A stretch of 27,467 nucleotides of DNA from an uncultured Collinsella sp. (GTDB lineage: Bacteria > Actinomycetota > Coriobacteriia > Coriobacteriales > Coriobacteriaceae): NCBI GenBank assembly GCA_934630735.1, contig CAKTWK010000028.1, positions 1 through 27,467 on the forward strand, given 5' to 3'. The notes below the pieces were generated by a model, which worked only from the letters and a program-made list of their open reading frames with translations, was not told the origin of the DNA and ran no database searches. How positions within the stretch are numbered: the first letter of the stretch is position 1; each line of letters begins with the position of its first letter. The translations under genes were made by a program, and so were the position numbers. This document shows positions 9,737 through 16,887 of this stretch, one piece after another.

Positions 9737-10381
9737 ATGAGCCTTGACAACGTAACCCTGCGCGCCGCCACGCTCGATGACCTGGCCGGCATCGCCGCCA
9801 TCTACAACCAGCTGTGGTGCAACACGCTGCGCAACCGCGGCGACGTCGAAGCTGCCGATTTCTGCGCGCGCTTTAACATCGCCATGCAGCTGCAGCGCTC
9901 CCCCATCGCGCTCGTCGCCGAGGCTGAGAGCCGCATTATCGCCGCCTGCTGCATCGGCATCTTCGAGGACGGCAAGCCGCGTACCAATCCCATCTGGGAG
10001 CCCTGTTACGACAAGCTGTTTATCCAGGCAACCGAGATGGCAAAGACCGCCGATGCCAAGCTCGAAGGCTCGCTCTTTGGCGATAGCCGCGAGAAGGCAA
10101 CGGCCGACCGCTTTGCCGCCACGGGCAACGAATATGCCCAGGGCCAGATCAACCTGATCATCATCGTGCCCGAATGGCAGGGCAAGGGACTCGGCCGCGA
10201 GCTCATCGACCTTGCGCGCGCCGAGCTCGCCAAGGCAGGCTGCACCAAATTCTTCCTGATGAGCGACTGCAACTCCGACTGGCAGTTTTACGAGCACCTC
10301 AACATGAAGCGCATCCTGGAGGATCACAGCCAGGACACCGGCGACGGATTTATCGTCTATATGTACGGAGGCACGCTCTAA
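9737..10381 (+). CDS. GNAT-family N-acetyltransferase
   Basis: A 214-residue acetyltransferase. The N terminus LRAATLDDLAGIAAIYNQLW is a typical GNAT opening. The acetyl-CoA signature is IIIVPEWQGKGLGRELIDLA with QGKGLG at 148-153, followed by GCTKFFLMSDCNSDWQFYEHLNMKR, the usual strand 5/helix 4 region. The ATG at 9737 is chosen because GGAAGGAG sits 5 nt upstream; a TTG 15 bases earlier would place that site inside the gene. Substrate unknown. It is alone, between the palindrome cluster and the convergent AlbA_2 gene. Confidence 0.85.
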   Translation: MSLDNVTLRAATLDDLAGIAAIYNQLWCNTLRNRGDVEAADFCARFNIAMQLQRSPIALVAEAESRIIAACCIGIFEDGKPRTNPIWEPCYDKLFIQATEMAKTADAKLEGSLFGDSREKATADRFAATGNEYAQGQINLIIIVPEWQGKGLGRELIDLARAELAKAGCTKFFLMSDCNSDWQFYEHLNMKRILEDHSQDTGDGFIVYMYGGTL

Positions 10382-10463
10382 GTACCCCTTCAATCAAGGC
10401 GAGCCGGGCACCCGGCCCTTGGCCTCTGCCCAGGAATAACCCAGGGGGCCGGACCGCCCGTCC

Positions 10464-12014
10464 CTAAACCTGTCCGACAGCGCGATATCTCGTCGCCCGA
10501 GCGCGCCCCTCTTTAACGAGTGCGCCTTCCTCAAGCAAACCGTTGATAACCCGCAGCGTCACGTCGCGCCCAGTTCCCAGAGCGTCCGAAGCATCCTGGC
10601 GCGTAAAACCGCGGGGCCGCTCAAGGGCAAAGCGAATCAAGGTGCGAGCGTATCCACCACGTCGCTCGTCCGAGACATCCTGTAGCATCGCGGACGCCTT
10701 GCACGCAACATCAAAGCCAAGCTCCTCCACGAGCTTGGCACGCACCTCGTGGCCGCAGTCGCCATTCATCGACACGTGCCCCTCTCGCTGCGCTCGCACG
10801 GATGCAAACGCCTGCGAAACATCGGGCGGCAGCGCCCCTTCCCGCTCGAGCTGCTCATAATCGCTGTAATCCCCACGCAAGTTGGGACCGCTATTGCCAC
10901 GAGGCGTCAGATAGGAATTGCGCACGGCGTTGACGTTGGGCAGCGACAACCTAAACATTGCAGGGTAGGCGCAGACTTCGGGTTCCAACCCTTCCGCCTC
11001 ATAGAGCGCACGGATCCCCTTGAGGCCCGTTCCAAACGCCTCAACCATCCCCAGACGCAAAAAGAGCAGTTGCAGCTTTGGATTCCGAGCGTCCGAGCCG
11101 CCCGCAAGCGCCTCCTCGACGCTGATGTGCTGCGGCCCTCCCGCATTGGTAAATTCAAGCGCCGTACGGCTCATCTTGATAAGAGACGCCACCGAAGATT
11201 CGTAGTCGCGATGGATAAACAGGTTCAGAATTCCCTCTCGAACAGCCTCGCGGGGATAGTCGTCCTTATCTATGCGATCGAGCCTTCCCGGCACAAAGTA
11301 CATACGCGTTGCGTTCGATATATTGAGGAACCGTTCGATATCCTCTATCTGCCTGAAGATCGAGCCCTCGCCATCCTGACGGTCGATAAACTCGGTATAC
11401 GCATCGTCGTTGAAGAGGCCAGCGCGGACTGCAAAGGGGTTTTGGTCAGAGACTAGCAGTGCCAAATTGGTGTAAAAGCCCAGCTCATCGATAAGGCCGA
11501 GATTCTTTTGAGAGGTTTGGTCAAACGTAATCTCCGCGCGCCTAAAGACCCGCTCGGCTTCAAAAAACGTCAAGCTCTGTTCATGAGAGCGCGCGGTCTC
11601 AAAATAATCGCCGTCGGTGCGCTTGATCATCGAGCGGATCTGGGCCATCTCGATGGGCACGTTGGCAGGACCTAGGCGCCGATATACCCCGGCGGGAACA
11701 AATCCCTTCGAGCACAGGCAGTACGGCTTGTGAGGACCCGCTTCCACCTCGATTTTCACCAACGCTGCGCCATCGATGTCCAATGCGGAGACCGTCGTGA
11801 TTTCAGAAACGTCGGGATACACGCCATCGGTTATTGCATTAGAGCATTGAAGCATGGTGGCATCGATATCGTCCATGCCGACGATGCTGCCAAAATCGTC
11901 GATTCCGATATACAAGGTACCGCCATTCGAATTGGCAAACGCCACCACAGCTTTGAGCAGCTTAGGGGTAAATGTGCACTTGAACTCCACGGTCTCACTT
12001 TCAACAAGCTGCAT
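10464..12014 (-). CDS. AlbA_2 / HATPase_c_4 domain transcriptional regulator
   Basis: A 516-residue protein. The N terminus (about 4-140) has the Schlafen AlbA_2 pattern: ESETVEFKCTF, then VVAFANSNGGTLYIGIDDFGSIVG. The middle part (about 245-370) includes PREAVREGILNLFIHRDY and FTNAGG, typical of the RecG-like HATPase_c_4 domain. The C terminus (about 445-516) looks like a winged helix (FTRQDASDALGTGRDVTLRVINGLLEEGALVKEG). Such proteins are DNA-binding regulators of unknown ligand. The ATG at 12014 is chosen because AGGGGG lies 4 nt upstream; an in-frame ATG 15 bases further up would include that site. Two palindromes lie directly upstream and are probably its operators. Confidence 0.82.
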   Translation of the reverse strand: MQLVESETVEFKCTFTPKLLKAVVAFANSNGGTLYIGIDDFGSIVGMDDIDATMLQCSNAITDGVYPDVSEITTVSALDIDGAALVKIEVEAGPHKPYCLCSKGFVPAGVYRRLGPANVPIEMAQIRSMIKRTDGDYFETARSHEQSLTFFEAERVFRRAEITFDQTSQKNLGLIDELGFYTNLALLVSDQNPFAVRAGLFNDDAYTEFIDRQDGEGSIFRQIEDIERFLNISNATRMYFVPGRLDRIDKDDYPREAVREGILNLFIHRDYESSVASLIKMSRTALEFTNAGGPQHISVEEALAGGSDARNPKLQLLFLRLGMVEAFGTGLKGIRALYEAEGLEPEVCAYPAMFRLSLPNVNAVRNSYLTPRGNSGPNLRGDYSDYEQLEREGALPPDVSQAFASVRAQREGHVSMNGDCGHEVRAKLVEELGFDVACKASAMLQDVSDERRGGYARTLIRFALERPRGFTRQDASDALGTGRDVTLRVINGLLEEGALVKEGRARATRYRAVGQV

Positions 12015-12033
12015 GCTACCCCCTATCATCGAC

Positions 12034-12065
12034 TATCGACGATTCTAGACCAACTATCGACGATA
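12034..12065. promoter_or_regulatory. Twin operator upstream of the AlbA_2 regulator
   Basis: TATCGACGATT (12034-12044, one mismatch) and TATCGACGATA (12055-12065, perfect) are palindromes of form TATCG-N-CGATA, 21 bp apart, exactly two helical turns. They lie within a repeated 12-mer ACTATCGACGAT, just before the regulator's ribosome binding site. Two in-phase sites in this position suggest autoregulation. Confidence 0.55.
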
Positions 12066-12130
12066 AGCAAGGCCCCTGGTACCCTCGCTTAGACCCGAGT
12101 GCCCGTGTGCAACGCTGCCCGCCGCACGCA

Positions 12131-12163
12131 AAAGGGCCCGCCAGCGTGTGCGCCAGCGGGCCC
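12131..12163 (-). terminator. Terminator of the first agmatine deiminase gene
   Basis: On the minus strand GGGCCCGC pairs with GCGGGCCC (12156-12163 and 12134-12141) with a small inner stem, followed by TTTT. It lies about 40 nt after the stop codon. Confidence 0.85.
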
Positions 12164-12203
12164 CAGGTCATATCGACACTACCCCGTGTGCCTGCAACCG
12201 CAT

Positions 12204-13325
12204 CTACTTGCAGCGCGCCTTGGGCTGCTGCTGGGTGATGCAGTGAATGTTGCCGCCGCCGTAAATAACCTCGCGAGTCATGATACCGATGACTTCACGG
12301 TCCGGATAAGCAGCCTGGATATCCTTGAGCGCCTGGGCGTCATTGGGATCGCCGAACTGCGGTACAAGCACTGCGCCGTTGATGGGCAGGAAGTTGAGGT
12401 AGCTGGGCTCAAAGGCGTCCTCGGGAGTACGCGGCAGCACGCCCTCGACGGGGTCAATCGTGCTGGCCTCCTCTTCGGTCATATATACCGAGGTCGCAGG
12501 CATAATCACCTTGTGGATCTTGAGCTTGCGGCCACGGGCATCCGTCGTCTCGGAAAGCGTCTTATACGCCTCTTGGCACTCCTTGTAGAACTTATGGTTG
12601 GGATCGTCGGTCCACATGCAGCAGACCTCGCCGGGCGCACTAAAGCATGCAACATCGTCCACGTGCCCGTTGGTCTCAAACGGGTCGATGCCGTCCTTGA
12701 TCCAAATGACCTTCTCGATGCCCAGGTACTCGGCAAGCTTCTCCTCAATCTGCTCCTTGGTGTACTGGGGGTTGCGGTCCTCATTGAGCAGGCACATCTC
12801 GGTGGTCACCACGGTGCCCTGGCCGTCGCAGTTAAACGAGCCGCCCTCGAGGATGTAGTCCTCGGGACGATAGCGGTTGACCTGCTCGAGCTGTGCCACC
12901 TGCAAGCCGATGCTCGCATCCTTGTCCCACGGGAAATACAGACCGTCGATAAAGCCGCCATACGCGTTAAAGTGGAAGTGCGAGAGTGCCACGTCGCCCT
13001 TGTCGTTGACAAGAAACGCCGGGCCGGGGTCGCGGATCCAGGAGTCGTTGTACTCCATATGAATCACGCGCGCGTTCTCAACGCCATCGAAAATCTCGCA
13101 CACCGCAGGGAAATCCTCGGCATTGACACCAACGGTGATGGGTTGGAAGCGTGCAACGGTCTTAATAATCTCGGTGAAGACCTTTTGCGCCGGCTTGGCG
13201 CCGCAGCGCCACACGTCGGAGCGGTGCGGCCACAGAATCCAGGTGCGCTCCTGTTCCTCATACTCGCCGGGCATGTAGAACCCGTCCTTCTTAGGCGTGG
13301 ATTCACTCTCGTAGATGGTCTTCAT
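12204..13325 (-). CDS. aguA: Agmatine deiminase (copy 1)
   Basis: A 373-residue enzyme converting agmatine to N-carbamoylputrescine and ammonia. It closely follows Enterococcus-type agmatine deiminase: STPKKDGFYMPGEYEEQERTWILWPHR at the start, NDSWIRDPGP, AYGGFIDGLYFPWDKD, ILEGGSFNCDGQGTVVTTEMCLL, DPFETNGHVDDVACFSAPGE, and GGGNIHCITQQ with catalytic Cys362. AGGAG lies 7 nt before the ATG. It is separated from the rest of the cluster by a divergent LuxR gene and has its own terminator, so it is probably an independently regulated unit. Its RDPGP motif is canonical, unlike copy 2. Confidence 0.94.
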   Translation of the reverse strand: MKTIYESESTPKKDGFYMPGEYEEQERTWILWPHRSDVWRCGAKPAQKVFTEIIKTVARFQPITVGVNAEDFPAVCEIFDGVENARVIHMEYNDSWIRDPGPAFLVNDKGDVALSHFHFNAYGGFIDGLYFPWDKDASIGLQVAQLEQVNRYRPEDYILEGGSFNCDGQGTVVTTEMCLLNEDRNPQYTKEQIEEKLAEYLGIEKVIWIKDGIDPFETNGHVDDVACFSAPGEVCCMWTDDPNHKFYKECQEAYKTLSETTDARGRKLKIHKVIMPATSVYMTEEEASTIDPVEGVLPRTPEDAFEPSYLNFLPINGAVLVPQFGDPNDAQALKDIQAAYPDREVIGIMTREVIYGGGNIHCITQQQPKARCK

Positions 13326-13365
13326 TTCAAGCTCCTAAATCTCGGTGCTTTTGCTTGACGAGACC

Positions 13366-13394
13366 ATAATGCAGCCGTACCCAGATGTCCTCAA
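13366..13394 (-). promoter_or_regulatory. Candidate promoter of agmatine deiminase copy 1
   Basis: On the minus strand, -35 TTGAGG (13389-13394) and -10 CATTAT (13366-13371) with a 17-bp spacer, giving a leader of about 30 nt. Visual match only, in the gap between divergent genes where regulation by the LuxR protein would be expected. Confidence 0.45.
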
Positions 13395-13503
13395 TGGTCC
13401 CTCGAGCCCCTTTCAGCGACCGCCGGTATACCATTCGCTGACCTAAAGTTCTATTCAGGCCGAGAACATGACATACTGGGTTCCACAATGGAAAGGACGC
13501 CCT

Positions 13504-14307
13504 ATGCCCCCATGCAATAAACAGCAGACTATTGAGTTGGACAGTACGACCTGGACTGCTCTCAACGAGCTTGCGCTTGCAATCCACGCATCACACGGTG
13601 TCGATAAGCTGCAAAAGGAGACCCTCGAGGGAACGACAGGGCTCGTGCCCCATCGGATCGCCATGTTCGACCTGATCGAGGCGGCGGGCAGTGATGTCCC
13701 ACGCTACGTCCACCCCGCAAGCAGCGGAATGGACGACCGCGCACTGAGCGACTACTACAACCGCTACGCCGCGATGGACTATACAACATGGAGCTTTGAC
13801 TTACATAAGGTCGGCGTCTACCGCGACCTCGACCTCGTCGACGTCGAGCGACGCGATGCCACGCCCATCTATCGCAAATGGATGGAACCGCAGGGCGTTT
13901 ACTTTGGCTGTACGGCCACGCTCGCGCACAACGACAGCCCGCTAGGAAGCATCACCCTGTTTCGCGAACGCACAGCCGGAGACTTCACCGACACCGAGCT
14001 CGCAATCCTGCTCGAAATCGCTCGGCACGCGAGCCTCGCGCTCGCCAACCTCTATCCTCGGGGCATTAAACTCGCCCAGACCGAAGACACAAACCAGCTG
14101 AATGCTTTCATTACAGAACACAATATCCAACCGCGCGAAGCCGAAGTCATGCGGCTCATGCTCGACGGCAAAACGAACAAACAAATGGCAAACGAGCTAT
14201 TCATAAGCGAGTCAACCGTCAAGAAGCACGTCAACGCCATCTATCGCAAGCTCGGCGTCAGCAACCGCCTGGGCCTCATGACTGCCACGCAAAACATCCC
14301 GCGATAA
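13504..14307 (+). CDS. LuxR-family regulator with GAF-like sensor domain
   Basis: A 267-residue soluble regulator. Residues about 20-195 look like a GAF-type ligand domain ([20 protein letters not shown], then [24 protein letters not shown]). The C terminus (about 205-262) is a LuxR helix-turn-helix: [45 protein letters not shown]. There are no TM segments. The ATG at 13504 has GGAAAGGA about 8 nt upstream; an in-frame ATG 36 bases earlier lacks one. It is divergent from agmatine deiminase copy 1 and is the obvious candidate to control it, sensing agmatine or a relative. The ligand is inferred from position only. Confidence 0.86.
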   Translation: MPPCNKQQTIELDSTTWTALNELALAIHASHGVDKLQKETLEGTTGLVPHRIAMFDLIEAAGSDVPRYVHPASSGMDDRALSDYYNRYAAMDYTTWSFDLHKVGVYRDLDLVDVERRDATPIYRKWMEPQGVYFGCTATLAHNDSPLGSITLFRERTAGDFTDTELAILLEIARHASLALANLYPRGIKLAQTEDTNQLNAFITEHNIQPREAEVMRLMLDGKTNKQMANELFISESTVKKHVNAIYRKLGVSNRLGLMTATQNIPR

Positions 14308-14308
14308 A

Positions 14309-14340
14309 AAAGGGCGCCCTCCATGTGGAGAACGCCCTTT
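14309..14340 (+). terminator. Terminator of the GAF-LuxR gene
   Basis: AAAGGGCG and CGCCCTTT with an inner CTCCA/TGGAG stem, starting 1 nt after the stop codon. The following T content is modest (GATTT). Confidence 0.75.
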
Positions 14341-14385
14341 GATTTCGCCATTTGAATTATTGTCGGCTCTGGCTCAAAGAGTAGA

Positions 14386-14601
14386 CGGGTTTATTTTGGC
14401 AGGTTTTATCTGGGCAAATGTCTGCCGCCACGAGGGAGCTGCCTTCCATCGCGGCGGTCTTCTAGCAGAAAAACCAATTGAGCAGGCTTTTTGTAGGAGA
14501 CCAAGCACGCCCCAAAACGCCACAGCTCTGACCTGCGGTTTTATTGAGTATTTGTCGCGGTGTGCTCGGCATATCCAAATACGTCTACTCACTTGCATCT
14601 G
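14386..14601 (+). repeat. Dispersed intergenic repeat, copy B
   Basis: About 215 bp homologous end to end with 22416-22637. Shared blocks include GGTTTTATCTGGGCAAA, TTCTAGCAG, CAAAACGCCACAGC, GTGTGCTCGGCA in near form, and CTACTCACTTGCATCTG. Arms that pair perfectly in the other copy have diverged here. It follows directly after a LuxR gene, as does the other copy. Together with the terminator it fills most of the 398-bp gap from 14308 to 14705. Confidence 0.7.
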
Positions 14602-14705
14602 CCCATCCCCTTTGTGGTGGTTTGGAGCTCTCCTCGGCGGAATGCTAGACTGGCGGCGTATACATTCGCGCCAAAACACGGGTCGCATGCAAGAAAGGAG
14701 ATGCC

Positions 14706-14897
14706 ATGGCGCCTATCGCACCGCTCAAGATGCTCGTCGCTCCTGCCGCCAAGACCATCGCCCGCCTGAGCGACTCACTCACCTACGACGATATCCCCTG
14801 TGTTGTCGACGAACGCACGGACAGCTGCCCTTACCTGGGCCACGTCCCCTACTTTGCGCCTAAGCTCGCTTCTGATCCCGAGCACCGCGAACAGTAA
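14706..14897 (+). CDS. Small hypothetical protein (63 aa)
   Basis: Begins at an ATG with AAAGGAG 6 nt upstream and ends just before a strong hairpin, so a real short gene is plausible. The protein is Pro/Ala-rich with two cysteines in PCVVDERTDSCPYLGHVPYF; it has no TM helix or signal peptide that I can see, and I do not recognise a family. It lies between a dispersed repeat and the convergent antiporter gene. Function unknown. Confidence 0.55.
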   Translation: MAPIAPLKMLVAPAAKTIARLSDSLTYDDIPCVVDERTDSCPYLGHVPYFAPKLASDPEHREQ

Positions 14898-14911
14898 TCC
14901 AAGATGCATCA

Positions 14912-14934
14912 AGCGCCGCGCAACTCGCGGCGCT
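14912..14934. terminator. Bidirectional terminator between the small ORF and antiporter copy 1
   Basis: AGCGCCGCG pairs with CGCGGCGCT around CAACT, followed by ACTATTTT on the plus strand. It sits between convergent stop codons at 14897 and 14936 and may serve both. Confidence 0.75.
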
Positions 14935-14935
14935 A

Positions 14936-16342
14936 CTATTTTGATGCAAAGTAACCTGACTCCCTTGCACCGACGCCGGGATTATCGACACTGCGGCCGC
15001 GGCGCGATATGAGGCGCGAAACCTCGCCCAGCAACACGCCGATCACCACTCCCATGAGGATCGGCAACTTTGACATCTCGGCGGGCGAGTTGTTAAGCGG
15101 CACGATTGTCGCAACAATGGAAAGCACGAGCTCTACCACCGGCACCGCAAGCGCTACCGCAAGCACCTTGCCCTCGAAGGGCGCGCGGAACACACGCGGG
15201 CGGTCGTCGTATTTGCGCAGGCGCCAAAACGCCGGGAACATCGGGATATAGCTCATGAGCAGAAAGACGACGTTCATCGAAAAGAAGACCCAAAAGACGT
15301 CGGAACCCTCGCCCAGCGGAATCTGAAGTAGCAGCACCAAGCTGGCGAAACAACCGTTAATGAGTGCCGAGCCGTCTGGCATGCCGGTCCTCTTGGACAC
15401 CAACGCAAAGGGACGCGGCATGTTGCCATGGCGCGCGGCATAGCTCGCCACGTTGTTGACGCCAAAGCTCCAGCAGATCATGTTGGCGAACAGCGTCACC
15501 AAAAAGGCCACGCCCACGACCATCGTCAGCGGGTGAGCGCGCCCCACCATGGCGGCGACCGCATCCACAATGCCCGAATCGAGCGAAAGCTGCTCGGTGG
15601 GAACCGCAGCCCCAATGCCGATGCCGCAAATGATGTAGATTGCCGCAATGGCAACACCACCGGCGATAACCGCCTTGGGGATATCGCGCGACGGGTTTTT
15701 CATCGTACTAGCAAAGGTCGCGACCACTTCGAAGCCCATAAAGTTGAATAGGATGATCGAAAGATACGTCAGTGAGTTAGTGTCTCCAAGATCGGGGACA
15801 AAGGTCTTAAACGACATATCGTTGGCAAAGCCGTTGTTGCAGGCAAACCAGATGCCGACGATTCCCACCACGGCGGTAATGAGCACCTTGATGACGGCGC
15901 CGCCATCCATGACCCAATCGGCCTCGGCCACCGGCTGCATTGCCATGACCGTGACGCCCCACACAAAGGCAAGCTCGATGGCAATTCGGACCCCAAGCGA
16001 AAATTCGATGCCCCATACCGCATTGATGACACTGGGGAACATGCAGGCGATACTTGCCACCCACAGTGGAAAGTTGACCCAATAGCACCAGGAGCAGCGG
16101 GCGCCCCAACGGTCGCCCAAGCCCAGGCGAACCCAATCGTACAGGCCGCCCTCGGAATCGAACGCCGTACCGAGCTCGGCCACCACCAGGCCATAGGGAA
16201 GCAAAAACGTAATGATGAGGAAGATCCACCAGAAGAACTGCACGTTACCCATGGCAGATGCCGGAGCGGCCGCCTCGATGGTAAAGACAACGCAGATAAC
16301 CGAGAGGATGACCTCGAACAGGGAAAACTTTTTACCTGCCAC
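14936..16342 (-). CDS. aguD: APC-family amino acid/polyamine antiporter (copy 1), probable agmatine:putrescine exchanger
   Basis: A 468-residue membrane protein with about 12 TM helices. The N terminus (FSLFEVILSVICVVFTIEAAAPASAMG) and GGLYDWVRLGLGDRWGAR are typical of the APC antiporters GadC/AguD. It is a clear paralogue of the transporter at 18461-19900. Agmatine uptake against putrescine export is inferred from the neighbouring deiminases and carbamoyltransferase; substrate cannot be read from the sequence. The start is GTG with GGGGGAG about 8 nt upstream. A hairpin plus T-tract lies directly before the ribosome binding site, suggesting attenuation or termination of upstream transcription there. 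Confidence 0.85.
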   Translation of the reverse strand: MAGKKFSLFEVILSVICVVFTIEAAAPASAMGNVQFFWWIFLIITFLLPYGLVVAELGTAFDSEGGLYDWVRLGLGDRWGARCSWCYWVNFPLWVASIACMFPSVINAVWGIEFSLGVRIAIELAFVWGVTVMAMQPVAEADWVMDGGAVIKVLITAVVGIVGIWFACNNGFANDMSFKTFVPDLGDTNSLTYLSIILFNFMGFEVVATFASTMKNPSRDIPKAVIAGGVAIAAIYIICGIGIGAAVPTEQLSLDSGIVDAVAAMVGRAHPLTMVVGVAFLVTLFANMICWSFGVNNVASYAARHGNMPRPFALVSKRTGMPDGSALINGCFASLVLLLQIPLGEGSDVFWVFFSMNVVFLLMSYIPMFPAFWRLRKYDDRPRVFRAPFEGKVLAVALAVPVVELVLSIVATIVPLNNSPAEMSKLPILMGVVIGVLLGEVSRLISRRGRSVDNPGVGARESGYFASK

Positions 16343-16361
16343 GACACGCTCCCCCTACAGC

Positions 16362-16437
16362 AAAAAGGATGGCATCTGTACCGAAGGCGCAGCCCAAGGT
16401 AGGGTTGCAGGCCGCGTCACCGGTGCAGGTGCCATCC
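16362..16437 (-). promoter_or_regulatory. Leader hairpin with T-tract before antiporter copy 1 (attenuator candidate)
   Basis: On the minus strand GGATGGCA (16430-16437) pairs with TGCCATCC (16367-16374), extended by CTG/CAG, and TTTTT follows. Inside lie ACCG/CGGT, GGC/GCC and GCA.CCC/GGG.TGC with an asymmetric loop GTGACGC. The T-tract ends about 15 nt before the antiporter Shine-Dalgarno. It may terminate upstream transcription or act as a regulated attenuator. I do not recognise a known riboswitch class. Confidence 0.5.
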
Positions 16438-16562
16438 CAAAGAGAAGAGAGGATGCAATTGTTGGACCAACGCTCGCGGAACAGGCGCGTGTAGATAACG
16501 ATACGCTGGTACATAGATACTCCGATCAAAACGGTCGCGCTCGCAACCGGAAACTATCAGCA

Positions 16563-16645
16563 ATTGAATACGCGTCTGACCTGGGAAATTCAAGCGAACA
16601 ATTGGCCTAACCCGCAATAAATCCCAGATCAGACGCGTACTCAAT
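16563..16645. repeat. 24-bp near-perfect inverted repeat
   Basis: Bases 16563-16586 and the reverse complement of 16622-16645 agree at 22 of 24 positions; the 35-nt loop is AT-rich. It lies in the gap between antiporter copy 1 and agmatine deiminase copy 2. There is no T-tract. It may be an operator, an RNA hairpin or a mobile-element relic. Confidence 0.5.
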
Positions 16646-16654
16646 CAAAGAGGC

Positions 16655-16686
16655 GGGCACTCCGAAGTGGAGGCAACGGAGTGCCC
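16655..16686. other. 10-bp perfect hairpin
   Basis: GGGCACTCCG (16655-16664) pairs with CGGAGTGCCC (16677-16686). A related hairpin containing CTCCGAAG and GGAGTGCCC occurs at 18357-18386 in the next gap of the cluster. Confidence 0.5.
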
Positions 16687-16692
16687 AAAGAA

Positions 16693-16788
16693 AAACCCAG
16701 CCGACCAAGACATCAAGTGACCAGACCATCACTGCCCCGAGATGGTCACGGTGCGATTCACCAACTGTCCGATTGATCGGCTGGGTTT
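16693..16788 (-). ncRNA. Candidate structured RNA with 12-bp closing stem and T-tract
   Basis: AAACCCAGCCGA (16693-16704) pairs with TCGGCTGGGTTT (16777-16788). Inside are GACCATC/GATGGTC and GGTG/CACC hairpins, giving a multi-branched fold. On the minus strand the closing stem ends GGGTTTTTC, so it could be the terminator of the deiminase copy 2 transcript or a regulatory RNA. No known family is recognised. Confidence 0.4.
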
Positions 16789-16790
16789 CT

Positions 16791-16873
16791 GAGGTGCGGC
16801 AGATTCCCGTGAAAGAGGAGCGCCGCGTACTTTGGTACGCAAGCGACGAATGAACGGGAAGGTGCCGTGCCTC
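16791..16873 (-). ncRNA. Candidate structured RNA: long stem capped by the GCGTAC hairpin
   Basis: Bases 16791-16810 pair with 16854-16873 (16 Watson-Crick and 2 G-U in one strand, one 2x2 loop). The apical part has a perfect GCGTAC-TTTG-GTACGC hairpin (16825-16840). It begins 14 nt after the deiminase copy 2 stop. A variant of the apical hairpin with the same TTGGTACGCAAG occurs at 18414-18432. Confidence 0.4.
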
Positions 16874-16887
16874 AGGAAGACAGACAA

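Noticed and set aside
16362..16437. T-box leader before antiporter copy 1
   Set aside because: GGTGACGCGG superficially recalls the T-box antiterminator, but the TGGNACCGCG motif and stem I features are missing.
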